Source: CAVOHU01 sp963843385 (GTDB lineage Bacteria; Acidobacteriota; Vicinamibacteria; Vicinamibacterales; JAKQTR01). From it: DNA of 64,000 nucleotides. Positions within the stretch are counted from its first letter, which is position 1. The number at the start of each line of letters is the position of its first letter. The translations under genes and the position numbers were made by a program. The notes beneath the pieces were generated by a model that searched no databases, was not told where the DNA came from, and saw only the letters and a program-made list of their open reading frames with translations. The DNA lies in NCBI GenBank assembly GCA_963843385.1, contig CAWJJY010000009.1, positions 18,811 through 82,810 on the forward strand, read 5' to 3'. Positions 18,028 to 27,590 of this stretch are shown piece by piece.

Positions 18028-19878
18028 ATGCTGCGTCGCCGTCTCTCTGCAACATCGGTCGCCGCCCTTGCCATCGTCGTAGCCGTTGTCTGCGCCTTCG
18101 CCGGCGGGCCGATGGCCGCTTCCGGTCAGGCGAGGCCCTCGTCGCCCGCTTCCGAATTCGTCCGCATGCCGACAGGCTGGCAGTTGAACCGGGGCCCAAA
18201 CGGCCCGATGCGAACCGAGGTCGCGCTCTCACCGGATGGCACCTCGATAGTCTTCAGCGCAAGCCCGGACGGAACGATGCCGAAGGCGATGATCTACAGG
18301 CAAAGCGTCGGTAGTCCGGAGGCCACCGTCTTTCCTGGCACAGCAGGCGGATGCATGCCGGCCTTCTCCCCCGACGGGCAGTGGATTGTGTACTGGGGCA
18401 ATCGGAAGCTGCACAAGGTGGCGCTCAAGGGCGGAGCGCCCGAGGACCTTTCCGATGTCACGGCTCGTCCGTTCGGCCTCGCGTGGGCGCCTGACGGGCG
18501 AATCATCTTCGGCAAGGGCAGCACCACAAACGCCGGCCTCGCGTTCTTGCCGTCAACCGGAGGCACGCCGGCGGACCTGACGAAGGTCGACGCGGCCCAG
18601 GAGGGGACGCACCGCCTGCCCCACATGCTTCCGGGTGGAAAGGCCCTGCTTTTCACGTCTATGTTCTCGACCGTGGGTCGCGAGGCCAGGGTTGAATGGC
18701 TGTCGCTCGAGACAGGCAAACGCAAGGTGCTGGTCGAGGACGGGGCCGACGCACGATACCTGTCATCAGGCCACCTCGTCTTTGTGCGCAGGGGCGCCCT
18801 GATGGCCGCGCCTTTCGACGTGGGAAGGCTCCAGACAACCGGGCCCGCCGTCGTGGCGATACCGGGGCTCATGCAGAACCTCAACGGCGGGGCGGCCGAC
18901 ATGAATTCAGCCGCCGGGCAGTACACCGTGTCCGACACCGGAGGCCTGATCTGGGTGCCGGGAGGTGCTAGTGGACTCCCCGGGTTTCCGCTGTATTGGG
19001 TGGACCGCAGCGGCAAGGCCGAGCCATGGTCGGCGTTCGGACGAAGCGTCGGTTCGGCCCGAGTGTCGCCAGATGGTTCACGGCTGGTGTTCGCCAGCGG
19101 CCCGAGCCGCGGCCTCGAGCTGTACGACATACAGAAGAATGCGGTGACCAACCTGATGCCGGAAGGTCAGGGCTGGATCATCTCTCCCTTCTGGGCGCCT
19201 GGAGGGAAACGGGTGGTGTTCTCGTGGTGGAGAACCGGCCTTCCGAACGTATGGTCCGTTGCCATGGACGGCACCGGGAAGACCGAGCAACTGACCCGCA
19301 GCGAGTTCGATCAACGCGTGAGCTGCATGTCGCGGGATGGCAGGTTCGTGGCCGTGCTCGAAACGCACCCGGACACCAGCCTGGACATTGAGGTGCTGGA
19401 CACTTCGACCGGGAAGGTCACCCCGTTTGTCGCCACGAAAGCGACCGAGCGCTTCCCGGAATTCTCGCCCGACGCCAGGTGGATGGCCTACGTCTCGGAT
19501 GAATCGGGGCGAAGCGAGGTCTACCTCCGATCGTTTCCGGATGGCCGGAAGACCGTGCCGATTTCGAGCGATGGCGGGGTGTCCCCGGTGTGGGCACCGG
19601 GCGGGCGCGAGCTCTTTTTCTGGGACATTGCGGTGAAGACGCTGATGAAGGTGGATATCGTTCCGGGCGAGAACCTGTCGGCCGGTGCACCGTCGCCGTT
19701 GTTCCAGTTCAACGCCGCCAGCACTCAGATGATCCGGAACTACGATATTTCGCCCGACGGCACACGCTTTCTCATCAAGGCGGCGCAGCCCGCGACGTCT
19801 CCCGTGGCCGTCACGCAACTGAACCTGGCCCGTAACTGGTTCGCCGACCTCAAGCGCCTCAGTCCGAATTCGAAGTAG
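18028..19878 (+). CDS. Exported PD40/TolB-type beta-propeller protein
   Basis: 616 residues with a strong ribosome site (GGAGGAG) upstream. An N-terminal signal peptide (basic MLRRR, then SVAALAIVVAVVCAFAGG) exports it. The rest is repeated WD40-like PD40 blades, each with an FSPDG-type turn: ALSPDGTS, FSPDGQW, RVSPDGSRLVF, FSPDARWMAYVS, DISPDGTRFLIKA. The final RNWFADLKRL segment is common at the end of PD40 domains fused to acidobacterial kinases. It lies 25 bases before a kinase whose own extracytoplasmic half is the same propeller type. A sensing or ligand-binding role next to the kinase is inference. Confidence 0.85.
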   Translation: MLRRRLSATSVAALAIVVAVVCAFAGGPMAASGQARPSSPASEFVRMPTGWQLNRGPNGPMRTEVALSPDGTSIVFSASPDGTMPKAMIYRQSVGSPEATVFPGTAGGCMPAFSPDGQWIVYWGNRKLHKVALKGGAPEDLSDVTARPFGLAWAPDGRIIFGKGSTTNAGLAFLPSTGGTPADLTKVDAAQEGTHRLPHMLPGGKALLFTSMFSTVGREARVEWLSLETGKRKVLVEDGADARYLSSGHLVFVRRGALMAAPFDVGRLQTTGPAVVAIPGLMQNLNGGAADMNSAAGQYTVSDTGGLIWVPGGASGLPGFPLYWVDRSGKAEPWSAFGRSVGSARVSPDGSRLVFASGPSRGLELYDIQKNAVTNLMPEGQGWIISPFWAPGGKRVVFSWWRTGLPNVWSVAMDGTGKTEQLTRSEFDQRVSCMSRDGRFVAVLETHPDTSLDIEVLDTSTGKVTPFVATKATERFPEFSPDARWMAYVSDESGRSEVYLRSFPDGRKTVPISSDGGVSPVWAPGGRELFFWDIAVKTLMKVDIVPGENLSAGAPSPLFQFNAASTQMIRNYDISPDGTRFLIKAAQPATSPVAVTQLNLARNWFADLKRLSPNSK

Positions 19879-19903
19879 CTGGAGGTCCCGTGGGAGGGTG
19901 TCC

Positions 19904-22675
19904 ATGGTGGGTCTGACTCTGGGCCACTACCGCGTTGAGTCGGAGCTTGGCGCCGGCGGGATGGGTGTGGTGTACGAGGCAACCGATACTCGCCTCGGGC
20001 GCAAGGTCGCCATCAAGCTGCTCCACCCGTCGGTCGTCCAGGACGCCGAGCGCATGGCGCGGTTCGAGCGCGAGGCTCGGGTGCTCGCGTCGCTCAATCA
20101 CGCCAACATCGCCGCCATTCACGGGCTGGAGGAAGCCGACGGAACGAAGTTCCTCGTGCTGGAGTACGTGCCGGGCGACACGCTGGCCCAGCGCGTGGCG
20201 CGAGGGCCGCTGCCGCTGAAGGACGCGTTCGAGATCTGCCGGCAGATCGCCGACGGCCTCGATGCGGCGCACGAGAAGGGCATCGTCCACCGCGACCTGA
20301 AGCCGGCCAACATCAAGATCACGCCCGACGGCAAGGTAAAGGTGCTGGATTTCGGGCTGGCGAAGGCGGTCGACGCCATCTCGCCGCTCGAAAGCCTGGC
20401 CTCGGGGGCGACCGTCACGGCCGAGATGACTCAGGTCGGCGTCATGATGGGCACTCCCGCCTACATGTCGCCGGAGCAGGCTTGCGGCAAGCCCGTGGAT
20501 CGCAGGACGGATGTCTGGGCATTCGGATGCGTGCTGTTCGAGTCGCTGGCGACCAGGCGGACCTTCTCCGGGGAGACAACTACAGAGGTGCTGGCGGCCG
20601 TCCTGGAGAAGGAGCCGGACTGGAGTGCCCTGCCCGCAACGCTGCCTGAGAACGTGAGATCGCTGCTGCGCCGGTGCCTGACCAAGGATCGGAGCCGTCG
20701 CCTGCGCGACATCGGCGACGCGCGTCTCGAGTTGGAGGAGACACTCTCGACGCAGGTGGCCGCGACCCAGGCCCGGGTGGTGCGACGGCGTGCCTACTGG
20801 CCGGCTGTGGCGGCGGCCGTGGTGGTGGCGGCCGCCGGACTCGGCATCTGGGGCTGGCTCCATGGCCGCAGCGTCCCTGCACCGGAAGTTGTTCGCTTCA
20901 CGCACCAGTTCCCGCAGGGCAATCGGCTCGCCCCGGGCTGGAACCCCAGCGTGATGTTCTCGCCGGACGGAAAGACCGTGGCGTTCGACTACGAGGTGGA
21001 CGGGATCACCAATGCGTTCCAGCGGTCCATCGACACGCTCGAACAGAAGCCGCTCGGCGGGGTGAAGAACCTGAGCGCTCCCGTCTTCTCGCCTGACGGG
21101 CGTTTCGTCGCCATGGTCGATCGGATGGACCAGGCACTCAAGAAGATCGCCGTCGGGGGCGGCGCCCCGGTTCCGCTGACGGCAACTGACATGTTCGGGC
21201 GCGGCGACTGGGGGAAAGACGGCTTTATCTACTTCACCGACCGTTACCCTGGGGCGATTCAGCGGATCCCGGAAAACGGCGGCGCCCCGCAGCCTGTGAC
21301 GAAACTGAATCCCCAGAAGAGCGAATTCACTCATCGTCACGCGCAGATCCTGCCGGGCGGAAAGGCGATCATCTTCACGGTGGTTTCTGCCGGGATGAAG
21401 TCGTACAACGACGCACGCATCGAGATGCAGGTTCTCGAATCCGGACAGCGCAAGATCCTCGCGCAGAACGGCTTTGGGCCCCGTTACTCTCCATCGGGCC
21501 ACATCATCTACGCCAACGGCGGGAGTCTCTACGCGCTGCCGTTCGATCTGCGCGGTCTGGAAGTGACGGGGTTGCCCATCAAGGTGGTCGACGGCGTGCA
21601 GATGAGCATCAATACCGGGGCGGCGTACTTCGACGTGTCGGCCACCGGCTCCCTGGCCTATGTCCCCGGGATTGCCGAAGGCGGCGCCCGCACGCTCGAG
21701 TGGGTCGATCGCCGAGGCAACGCGGAAGCGTTGCCGCTCCAGCAGGCCTCCTACCTGTTCCCGCGCATCTCGCCCGACGGAAAGACGCTGGCCATGGAAA
21801 TCGAGGGCGCCACGCACAATCTCTTCAGCTGGGACATCGCGCGCCCGGCCGTGATCACCCAGTTGACGACCGATGGACTGAGCCACGCCCCGCTCTGGAC
21901 GCCCGACGGCGCCAGCATCTGCTATCGCTCCTGGAAGGCCGGCACGATGACGATGTGGTCCATGCCGGCGGATCAGAGCCGCCCCGGAGAGCGGCTGACC
22001 ACGATCGGCGCGCGGCAGAGCGCGGTCTCCGTGTCGCTCGACGGGCGCTACCTGGCATACAACGAGATGGCCGAGGTGCCGCAGGGCAATGGAAACGGGG
22101 ACGGCGGGATGACGGACGAGGGCGGAGGAATCAGTTCGGCGATGGGCACCGGCTCGGACATCTGGATCCTGCCGCTGACGGGCCCCGACCGCACGCCTCG
22201 CGCATTCAAGAAGACCCCCTTCGACGAAGCGTCGGCGAAGTTCTCGCCGGATGGCAAGTGGGTTGCGTACTGCTCCAACCGCACGGGCAGAAGCGAAGTC
22301 TACGTCGAACCGTGGCCCGGGCCCGGCATGAGGGTCCAACTGACGTCCGAGGGCGGGACGGACCCGCTCTTCAGCCACGACGGCCGCGAGATCTTCTATC
22401 GCAACGGCGACAAGATGATGGTGGTGCAGGTGTCCTTCGCAGGCGGGTTCAAGCCCGGCCCGCCGGTGCTGTTGTGGGTCGGCCACTATTCCCACGGCTT
22501 GAGCTCCTCGTGCGGGCCGCCCGGGGTCAGCTCCGCCAACTACGACGTGACCGCCGATGGCCAGCGTTTCCTCATGGTCAAGGACAAAGACGAGGACGCC
22601 GGATCGAGCAGCCTCGTCGTCGTGCTGCACTGGGCGGATGAGCTGAAGCGCCTCGCACAAGAACAGAAAAAGTGA
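19904..22675 (+). CDS. Transmembrane Ser/Thr kinase with PD40 beta-propeller
   Basis: 923 residues from the ATG at 19904, chosen because GGGAGGG ends five bases upstream; a GTG at 19898 overlaps that site. Kinase domain about residues 8-280: GAGGMG at 16-21, Lys38, HRDLKPAN at 129-136, DFG at 149-151, MSPEQ at 188-192. One transmembrane helix at about 299-318 (AVAAAVVVAAAGLGIWGW). The outer part is a PD40 propeller with repeated FSPDG turns and the terminal DELKRL motif. A Gly-rich insert lies near residues 725-745. Eukaryote-like receptor kinase; the signal and targets are unknown. Probably co-transcribed with the secreted propeller protein upstream. Confidence 0.92.
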   Translation: MVGLTLGHYRVESELGAGGMGVVYEATDTRLGRKVAIKLLHPSVVQDAERMARFEREARVLASLNHANIAAIHGLEEADGTKFLVLEYVPGDTLAQRVARGPLPLKDAFEICRQIADGLDAAHEKGIVHRDLKPANIKITPDGKVKVLDFGLAKAVDAISPLESLASGATVTAEMTQVGVMMGTPAYMSPEQACGKPVDRRTDVWAFGCVLFESLATRRTFSGETTTEVLAAVLEKEPDWSALPATLPENVRSLLRRCLTKDRSRRLRDIGDARLELEETLSTQVAATQARVVRRRAYWPAVAAAVVVAAAGLGIWGWLHGRSVPAPEVVRFTHQFPQGNRLAPGWNPSVMFSPDGKTVAFDYEVDGITNAFQRSIDTLEQKPLGGVKNLSAPVFSPDGRFVAMVDRMDQALKKIAVGGGAPVPLTATDMFGRGDWGKDGFIYFTDRYPGAIQRIPENGGAPQPVTKLNPQKSEFTHRHAQILPGGKAIIFTVVSAGMKSYNDARIEMQVLESGQRKILAQNGFGPRYSPSGHIIYANGGSLYALPFDLRGLEVTGLPIKVVDGVQMSINTGAAYFDVSATGSLAYVPGIAEGGARTLEWVDRRGNAEALPLQQASYLFPRISPDGKTLAMEIEGATHNLFSWDIARPAVITQLTTDGLSHAPLWTPDGASICYRSWKAGTMTMWSMPADQSRPGERLTTIGARQSAVSVSLDGRYLAYNEMAEVPQGNGNGDGGMTDEGGGISSAMGTGSDIWILPLTGPDRTPRAFKKTPFDEASAKFSPDGKWVAYCSNRTGRSEVYVEPWPGPGMRVQLTSEGGTDPLFSHDGREIFYRNGDKMMVVQVSFAGGFKPGPPVLLWVGHYSHGLSSSCGPPGVSSANYDVTADGQRFLMVKDKDEDAGSSSLVVVLHWADELKRLAQEQKK

Positions 22676-22834
22676 GCAGGCGGGCCAGGATCCACGAAGC
22701 GACCTCCTGCCCGTACCGGGTCGAACTGGAGCGCGGGCCCGCGCGGAGGCCGGTTGGGAGTAATCTGGTCGCGTGTGCTGACCGGTCACGATGAAGCGGC
22801 GCGCGGCGCGAGCTGCCCCTGACTCGGAGTCGTC

Positions 22835-23317
22835 GTGAGAACCCTGCTCGGCTGTTCAGTTGCCGTGTTGATCTGGCTCGCATTGCTCATCTGGATTCCA
22901 GCCTGCAACAGCTGTCCGTTCGTGTTGATCCGCGCGCCGAACCGCGGCGGGTCCGTCCCGTGCTGCGGCGGGTTCGACCGGTACGACGTCGCGCCGGGGC
23001 CCGCCGAGGCCACCGAACTCGACGTCTCACTGGCATCCAGCCCCGGCCAGGACGCTCTGATGACCGCGTGGCTGACCAGAGGCGACTGTGACCGACTCTT
23101 TCCTGCGGCCTACGACGCGCCGGGAGCCTTGCCGCAATGTGAAGTCCTCATTGGCCCGGTCATGCCAGGCCAGGTGAGCGCGCGCCGCAAGCTGTCGCCG
23201 GCGACCTATCGCGTGTTCGTGCAGGCGTCGGCCGCCAACACGGCGAGGGCGGAGTACACCGCCGACGTCGGCTTTTGGGGCAAGAGCTGCCGCCCTGGGG
23301 CCACGGTCGTACCCTGA
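22835..23317 (+). CDS. Putative lipoprotein of unknown function
   Basis: 160 residues from a GTG. A hydrophobic N-terminus (LLGCSVAVLIWLALLIWIP) ends in IPAC, a plausible though non-ideal lipobox, followed by several further Cys residues (NSC, PCC), then a compact soluble region with two more Cys. No family recognised. Exported or lipid-anchored location is inference from the N-terminus. It follows the kinase by 159 bases. Confidence 0.6.
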   Translation: MRTLLGCSVAVLIWLALLIWIPACNSCPFVLIRAPNRGGSVPCCGGFDRYDVAPGPAEATELDVSLASSPGQDALMTAWLTRGDCDRLFPAAYDAPGALPQCEVLIGPVMPGQVSARRKLSPATYRVFVQASAANTARAEYTADVGFWGKSCRPGATVVP

Positions 23318-23381
23318 GACCCGCCGGCGCCTCCTGGCCGGATTTCGGCGATCCGGTGTCAAAATGACCTGGGGGGTGGTC

Positions 23382-23900
23382 ATGCGAATGTGGCGTCTTG
23401 TACCGAGTCTCGTGCTGGCGGCTCTGATCGTGGCGGGCGGGTTGGCTCAGACCCATCCCGACTTCTCCGGGACGTGGACGTTCAATCAGCTGAAAAGCGC
23501 GCAGCCAGGACCCGATGGGAAAGTCGTGCTGGCCGCCCTGATGGGCGACGAGTTCACGGTGCAGCAGGTCGGCACCAGCTTGAACTTCTCAATCAAGTCC
23601 GGCGCGATTCGCGCAGCCGCGATCTACAAACTCGATGGCTCCGAGAGCCGGAACATGTCGCCGGGCGGGCCGGGCCAGCCAGACATCGAGGTCGTCTCGA
23701 CGGCCGCATGGCAGGGCGACAAGCTGATCATCAATTCCACCAGCACGTCTCCGGTCCAAGGCCGCCCGGTCACCATCGTGACCAGGCGCGAACTGTGGAT
23801 TGATCCCGACGGCAACCTGATTCTCGTCCGGACCGGGACGCCGGCGAATATGGTCACACCGTCGCGCAGCGTGTATTCAAAAGCAAAACCTGCGAAGTAG
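23382..23900 (+). CDS. Small exported protein of unknown function
   Basis: 172 residues from the ATG at 23382, preceded by GGGGTGG; an ATG at 23364 is also possible. Signal peptide: MRMWRLVPSLVLAALIVAGGLA. The mature part begins HPDFSGTWTFNQLKS, the pattern of exported acidobacterial proteins with a lipocalin-like FSGTW strand, and continues as alternating beta strands, ending in a basic tail. No catalytic motif is visible. Confidence 0.65.
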   Translation: MRMWRLVPSLVLAALIVAGGLAQTHPDFSGTWTFNQLKSAQPGPDGKVVLAALMGDEFTVQQVGTSLNFSIKSGAIRAAAIYKLDGSESRNMSPGGPGQPDIEVVSTAAWQGDKLIINSTSTSPVQGRPVTIVTRRELWIDPDGNLILVRTGTPANMVTPSRSVYSKAKPAK

Positions 23901-23996
23901 CGGCGCCGAGGCTGACCGTGAGCCGGCGACCCGAAAGGCGACTCGCGCACCTGGCCGCGAGGACTGCACTGTCAGCCGCCGGCCGCGAATTCGGGC

Positions 23997-25271
23997 CTAG
24001 CGATCGAGGGCCCGGCTGTTGGTCTCTCCCATCGGCCACATCAGCAGCAGTCCGATGATGCCGTACAGCATGATGTAGTACGCGGGGATGGTGGGCGGCA
24101 GCTTGAGGCTGTCGATGAGCCACGTGGAGACCAGCGGCGCCGACCCGCCGGCAAGCGCAAGCGTAATGCTGTAGGCGAAGCTCATCGACGTCACGCGCGT
24201 GCGCAACGGGAAGATCTCGACCACCATGGCACCTTGCAGCCCGAGCGCCATGCCGAGTGGCAGCGCCAGCAACAGCTGGCCGGCGATGAAGTTCAGGGCG
24301 GACCCGTACAGCATCATCTGAAACGCGAACTGGATGAGCACCATGACCGCGACGGTCAGCCACATCATCAGCCTGCGCCGGCCAATTCGATCTGAGAGCC
24401 ATCCGCCGAGGGGCTTCGCGAAGAGCACCGCCACCAGGCTCAGCGTGTTCGCGAGCTGGAAGGCCCCGGAGTCGATGCCGGCGAGGCTCTTCCGGCGCTC
24501 GACCGCGAAGGTGAACGTCAGGTAGTAGGCGGCGTTGGTCATGCCGACGATGCCGAACGTCTGGACAATGGGCAGCCAGTCCGCCTTGAGTGAAGGCCAG
24601 AGCGGCGGACGCAAGGTTGCGGCCTGCACTCCTTCTTCCGTTTCGTAGATCCCTCGTCTCAGGAACCAGCCGACGATGCAGAAGATCACGCTGCCGACAA
24701 ACGGGACGCGCCAGCCCCACGACGCCACTGCCTCGGCGGGCAGCCACTGGTTGACCAGCCACGCGGAGCCCGACCCGAGGATGAACCCGATCGTGGTGCC
24801 CGCGGCGGTCGAACTGCTCACGAGGCCGCGCATCAACGGCGAGGCCATCTCGGTCGTGTAGACCATCGAGCCGGTGAACTCGCCGCCGAGCGAGAAGCCC
24901 TGGATGAGCCGCATGGTCAGCAGCAGGGCAGGAGCCGCCAGGCCGATCTGGTCGTATGTGGGAAGCAGGCCCAGCGCGAGCGTCGCGCCGCCCATCAGCA
25001 GAATCGATAGGGTCAGCAGCGCCCGCCGCCCGATGCGATCGCCCACCAGGCCGAGGACGATGCTGCCGAGCGGCCGCGCGACGAAGCCCAGGGCGAATAC
25101 CGCGAAGGCCGACATCAGCTGGACCGTCGGATCGGATTTCGGAAAGAACTGGCGGCCGATATCGGTGGCGAAGTACCCGAAGACCGCGAAATCGAACCAC
25201 TCGAGCACGTTGCCGATCAGGCCGGCAAGTGCCGTGCGAAGAGCAGACTGTTTGTGAACACCCTCAGACAT
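23997..25271 (-). CDS. MFS transporter, metabolite:H+ symporter type
   Basis: 424 residues, about twelve transmembrane helices. The N-terminus GNVLEWFDFAVFGYFATDIG, the loop DRIGRRALL after helix 2 with its repeat SDRIGRRRLM at mid-protein, and RLIQGFSLGGEFTGS are hallmarks of the metabolite:H+ symporter family (KgtP, ProP, ShiA). Such carriers import organic acids or osmolytes with protons. The substrate cannot be read. It is divergent from the large membrane protein gene, with an inverted-repeat element between them. Confidence 0.9.
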   Translation of the reverse strand: MSEGVHKQSALRTALAGLIGNVLEWFDFAVFGYFATDIGRQFFPKSDPTVQLMSAFAVFALGFVARPLGSIVLGLVGDRIGRRALLTLSILLMGGATLALGLLPTYDQIGLAAPALLLTMRLIQGFSLGGEFTGSMVYTTEMASPLMRGLVSSSTAAGTTIGFILGSGSAWLVNQWLPAEAVASWGWRVPFVGSVIFCIVGWFLRRGIYETEEGVQAATLRPPLWPSLKADWLPIVQTFGIVGMTNAAYYLTFTFAVERRKSLAGIDSGAFQLANTLSLVAVLFAKPLGGWLSDRIGRRRLMMWLTVAVMVLIQFAFQMMLYGSALNFIAGQLLLALPLGMALGLQGAMVVEIFPLRTRVTSMSFAYSITLALAGGSAPLVSTWLIDSLKLPPTIPAYYIMLYGIIGLLLMWPMGETNSRALDR

Positions 25272-25316
25272 TGAGCCCCCTTGGTTGGTCCGCGCATTCT
25301 ATCAGGGAGACGGGAC

Positions 25317-25413
25317 ATCGGCTGGAGGCTGGGGGCTGGCGACTTCCCGAGGGGTGGCTTGCGCCGACTCCGGCCGCCAGCCGCCCGCCGCGAGCCGCCA
25401 GCCTCCAGCCGAT
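25317..25413. repeat. 97-bp element with 16-bp perfect inverted ends, CCAGCCN family
   Basis: The left end ATCGGCTGGAGGCTGG and the right end CCAGCCTCCAGCCGAT are exact reverse complements. The inner part also carries heptamer units on both arms, so the whole element can fold into one long hairpin. It sits between divergent promoters. Confidence 0.8.
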
Positions 25414-25454
25414 CAGGTGCCGCGTAAGCGTGTTGCGCTACCATTGGCCCACCA

Positions 25455-27458
25455 ATGGCAGAGGTTGAATCCACACCACTCGGACTGGGGCGTCAGTCCG
25501 GGATCACCTGGCGCGTGCTGCTCCTCTACGCGGCGCTCACCCTGCTGTTCACGTATCCAATGTGGGTCCACCCTGCCACCACGGTCCTTGGTGTCGACAA
25601 CGATACCGACCTGAGCGCGTGGCTGCTCGCGTGGGACGCGCACGCATTCATCCACCAGCCGCTGGCGCTGTTCGACGCCAACATCTACTACCCGCAACAG
25701 CACACGCTCGCGTTCGCCGAGAACCTGATCGGCAGCGCGTTGATGGTGGCGCCGGTCATCTGGCTGACCGACAACCCGATCCTCGCCATCAACCTGGTCG
25801 GGCTGCTCTCGTGTTTCCTGTGCGCCGTCGGCGCGTACCTGCTTGCCCGCCGCCTCGGAATCGGACCGCTGGGAGCCCTGGTGGCCGGGCTGATCTTTGC
25901 CTTCTCCCCGCCGCGCTTCTTCCGCATCGGCCAGCTCCACCTCACCGCCGTGCAGTGGATTCCGTTCGGACTCGCCTACCTGCACGCGTATCTCGACGGC
26001 AGGCGAAAGCGCGATCTCAGGCTGGCCGCCGCGTTCTTCACGCTCCAGGTGCTCTCGAGCGGCCATGGCGGCACGTTCCTGACGATCGCGATGCTGGCGC
26101 TGATCGTGTACCGGCTCGTTCTCGGTGAATCGCTTGGGATCATCCGCCCGTTGCGTGACCTGGGGATCGTTGGCGTGCTGCTGCTTCTGCCGGCCGTCCT
26201 GATGGTCGTGCCCTATCACGCCGTACAGCAGGAGATTGGACTGCGGCGCACGCTCAGGGACTGGGTCGTCAGCGGCTGGAGCTTTCTCGAGTCGCCGACT
26301 TATTTCCACCAGTTCCTGATTTCGCTCGTGCCTGGCCTCGAGATCAACCAGCGCGCCCGCGCCGCGCTGTTCCCGGGAATCATGCCGCTGCTGCTCGCGG
26401 GAGTGGCATTTGCGCCACGCCATGTTGGAGCCAGTCTCCGCAACGGCCTTGCAAGGCTGAAACCCTGGCGCCGGCTGGCAATAGTCTTCGACGTCATCGT
26501 GCTCGTCGGGCTCGCGATCGCCGGGCCGGTCCTTTTCTCAGGGCCGATCAAGGTCCGAGTTGGCTCGACCGTCCTGCTGGCGTCGCGCTCGGCGTGGCGC
26601 CCGCTCCTGATGGCGGCGGCCGCTGCCGCGCTTCGGATCGCCCTGCTTCGTCGGGTGCCGTTCGCTGCAGCCATTCGCCGGGGCGGCTGGAGAGAGGTCC
26701 TCCGGCGCGCGCTGAGCGTGGTCCGGCGATGGCGGGAAAGACTTCGGCAGAGTCCCGCCGCGTTCTACGGCCTGCTGGGCGCCGGAACGGTGCTGCTCGC
26801 AATGCCCCGGCCGTTCACGCTCTGGCCCTACGTGTACGAGCTTCCCGGATTCAGCTTCATTCGCGTGCCATCGCGCATCACGATCCTCGGCGTGTTGTGC
26901 GTGGCCATGCTTGCCGCCATCGGATTCGATCGCCTCAGCCGACGTCTCGCTCCCGCTCGACAGCGCGTGCTCGCCCTGATCGTTGGGGTCCTGCTGGTCG
27001 CCGAGTTCGCGGCGATGCCCCTCTCCGTTCAGCCCTATCGCATCGAGATCCCTGCGATCGACCGGTGGCTCGCAACCCGGCCCACGCCCTTCGCGGTGGC
27101 CGAGGTTCCCCTCCTCCGGCTCGAGACCGCCGACAGCGTGGCCCGCTACGATCGGCGCCACTCCGCCTTCATGCTCCATTCGATGGCGCACTGGCAGAAG
27201 ACAGTCCACGGTTACAGCGGGATTCGCCCTTCGCTCCACGAGCAGCTCTACTTCGAGCTCGAGAGCTTTCCAGACGAAACGAGCCTGCAGAGCCTCGCCC
27301 GCCTCAAAGTGGACTACATCGTCGTGCACACGGATCTCTATCCGCCCGGCGAGTGGCCCAAGGTCGAGGAGCACTTGAAGTCCTTCTCGGCGAGGCTGAC
27401 GCTGGAACATGTCGAGGGCGCCGGGCGTGTGTACTCACTGCGGCATCCGGCCCCGTAG
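25455..27458 (+). CDS. Polytopic membrane protein, glycosyltransferase-C-like
   Basis: 667 residues with about eleven hydrophobic helices separated by loops, and a soluble C-terminal segment of about 130 residues. An Asp-containing first loop (VLGVDNDTDLSAWLLAWDAH), the Tyr-Tyr-Pro stretch NIYYPQQHTLAFAEN and a later GFSFIRVPSRI motif are reminiscent of GT-C or YfhO-like membrane glycosyltransferases that use polyprenyl-linked sugars. The assignment rests on topology and loop character only. Not in an obvious sugar cluster. Confidence 0.6.
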   Translation: MAEVESTPLGLGRQSGITWRVLLLYAALTLLFTYPMWVHPATTVLGVDNDTDLSAWLLAWDAHAFIHQPLALFDANIYYPQQHTLAFAENLIGSALMVAPVIWLTDNPILAINLVGLLSCFLCAVGAYLLARRLGIGPLGALVAGLIFAFSPPRFFRIGQLHLTAVQWIPFGLAYLHAYLDGRRKRDLRLAAAFFTLQVLSSGHGGTFLTIAMLALIVYRLVLGESLGIIRPLRDLGIVGVLLLLPAVLMVVPYHAVQQEIGLRRTLRDWVVSGWSFLESPTYFHQFLISLVPGLEINQRARAALFPGIMPLLLAGVAFAPRHVGASLRNGLARLKPWRRLAIVFDVIVLVGLAIAGPVLFSGPIKVRVGSTVLLASRSAWRPLLMAAAAAALRIALLRRVPFAAAIRRGGWREVLRRALSVVRRWRERLRQSPAAFYGLLGAGTVLLAMPRPFTLWPYVYELPGFSFIRVPSRITILGVLCVAMLAAIGFDRLSRRLAPARQRVLALIVGVLLVAEFAAMPLSVQPYRIEIPAIDRWLATRPTPFAVAEVPLLRLETADSVARYDRRHSAFMLHSMAHWQKTVHGYSGIRPSLHEQLYFELESFPDETSLQSLARLKVDYIVVHTDLYPPGEWPKVEEHLKSFSARLTLEHVEGAGRVYSLRHPAP

Positions 27459-27485
27459 ACACCCGGAGGCCACCGCCCGGGAGGC

Positions 27486-27503
27486 GCCAGCCGCCAGCCA
27501 GCC
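27486..27503 (+). repeat. Short CCAGCCN heptamer run
   Basis: GCCAGCCGCCAGCCAGCC lies between the membrane-protein gene and the yebC promoter region. It is a minimal member of the window-wide repeat family. Confidence 0.65.
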
Positions 27504-27507
27504 TAAC

Positions 27508-27537
27508 TTGTTGCTCCGTAAGCCCCTATGCTAAGAT
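27508..27537 (+). promoter_or_regulatory. Candidate promoter for yebC-ruvCAB
   Basis: TTGTTG (27508-27513) and TAAGAT (27532-27537) are 18 bases apart, within a locally A+T-richer patch about 55 bases before the yebC ATG. The match to sigma-70 hexamers is modest. Inference from sequence only. Confidence 0.35.
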
Positions 27538-27590
27538 CCGGGGGCCATTTTCTGTCCCGTTTTCCCTCTGAACGAGAGTTGGAGTTCGCC

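Noticed and set aside
19859..22789. 976-codon open frame on the minus strand
   Set aside because: Shadow of the PD40 kinase gene, which has intact kinase motifs on the other strand. High G+C makes long antisense frames common.
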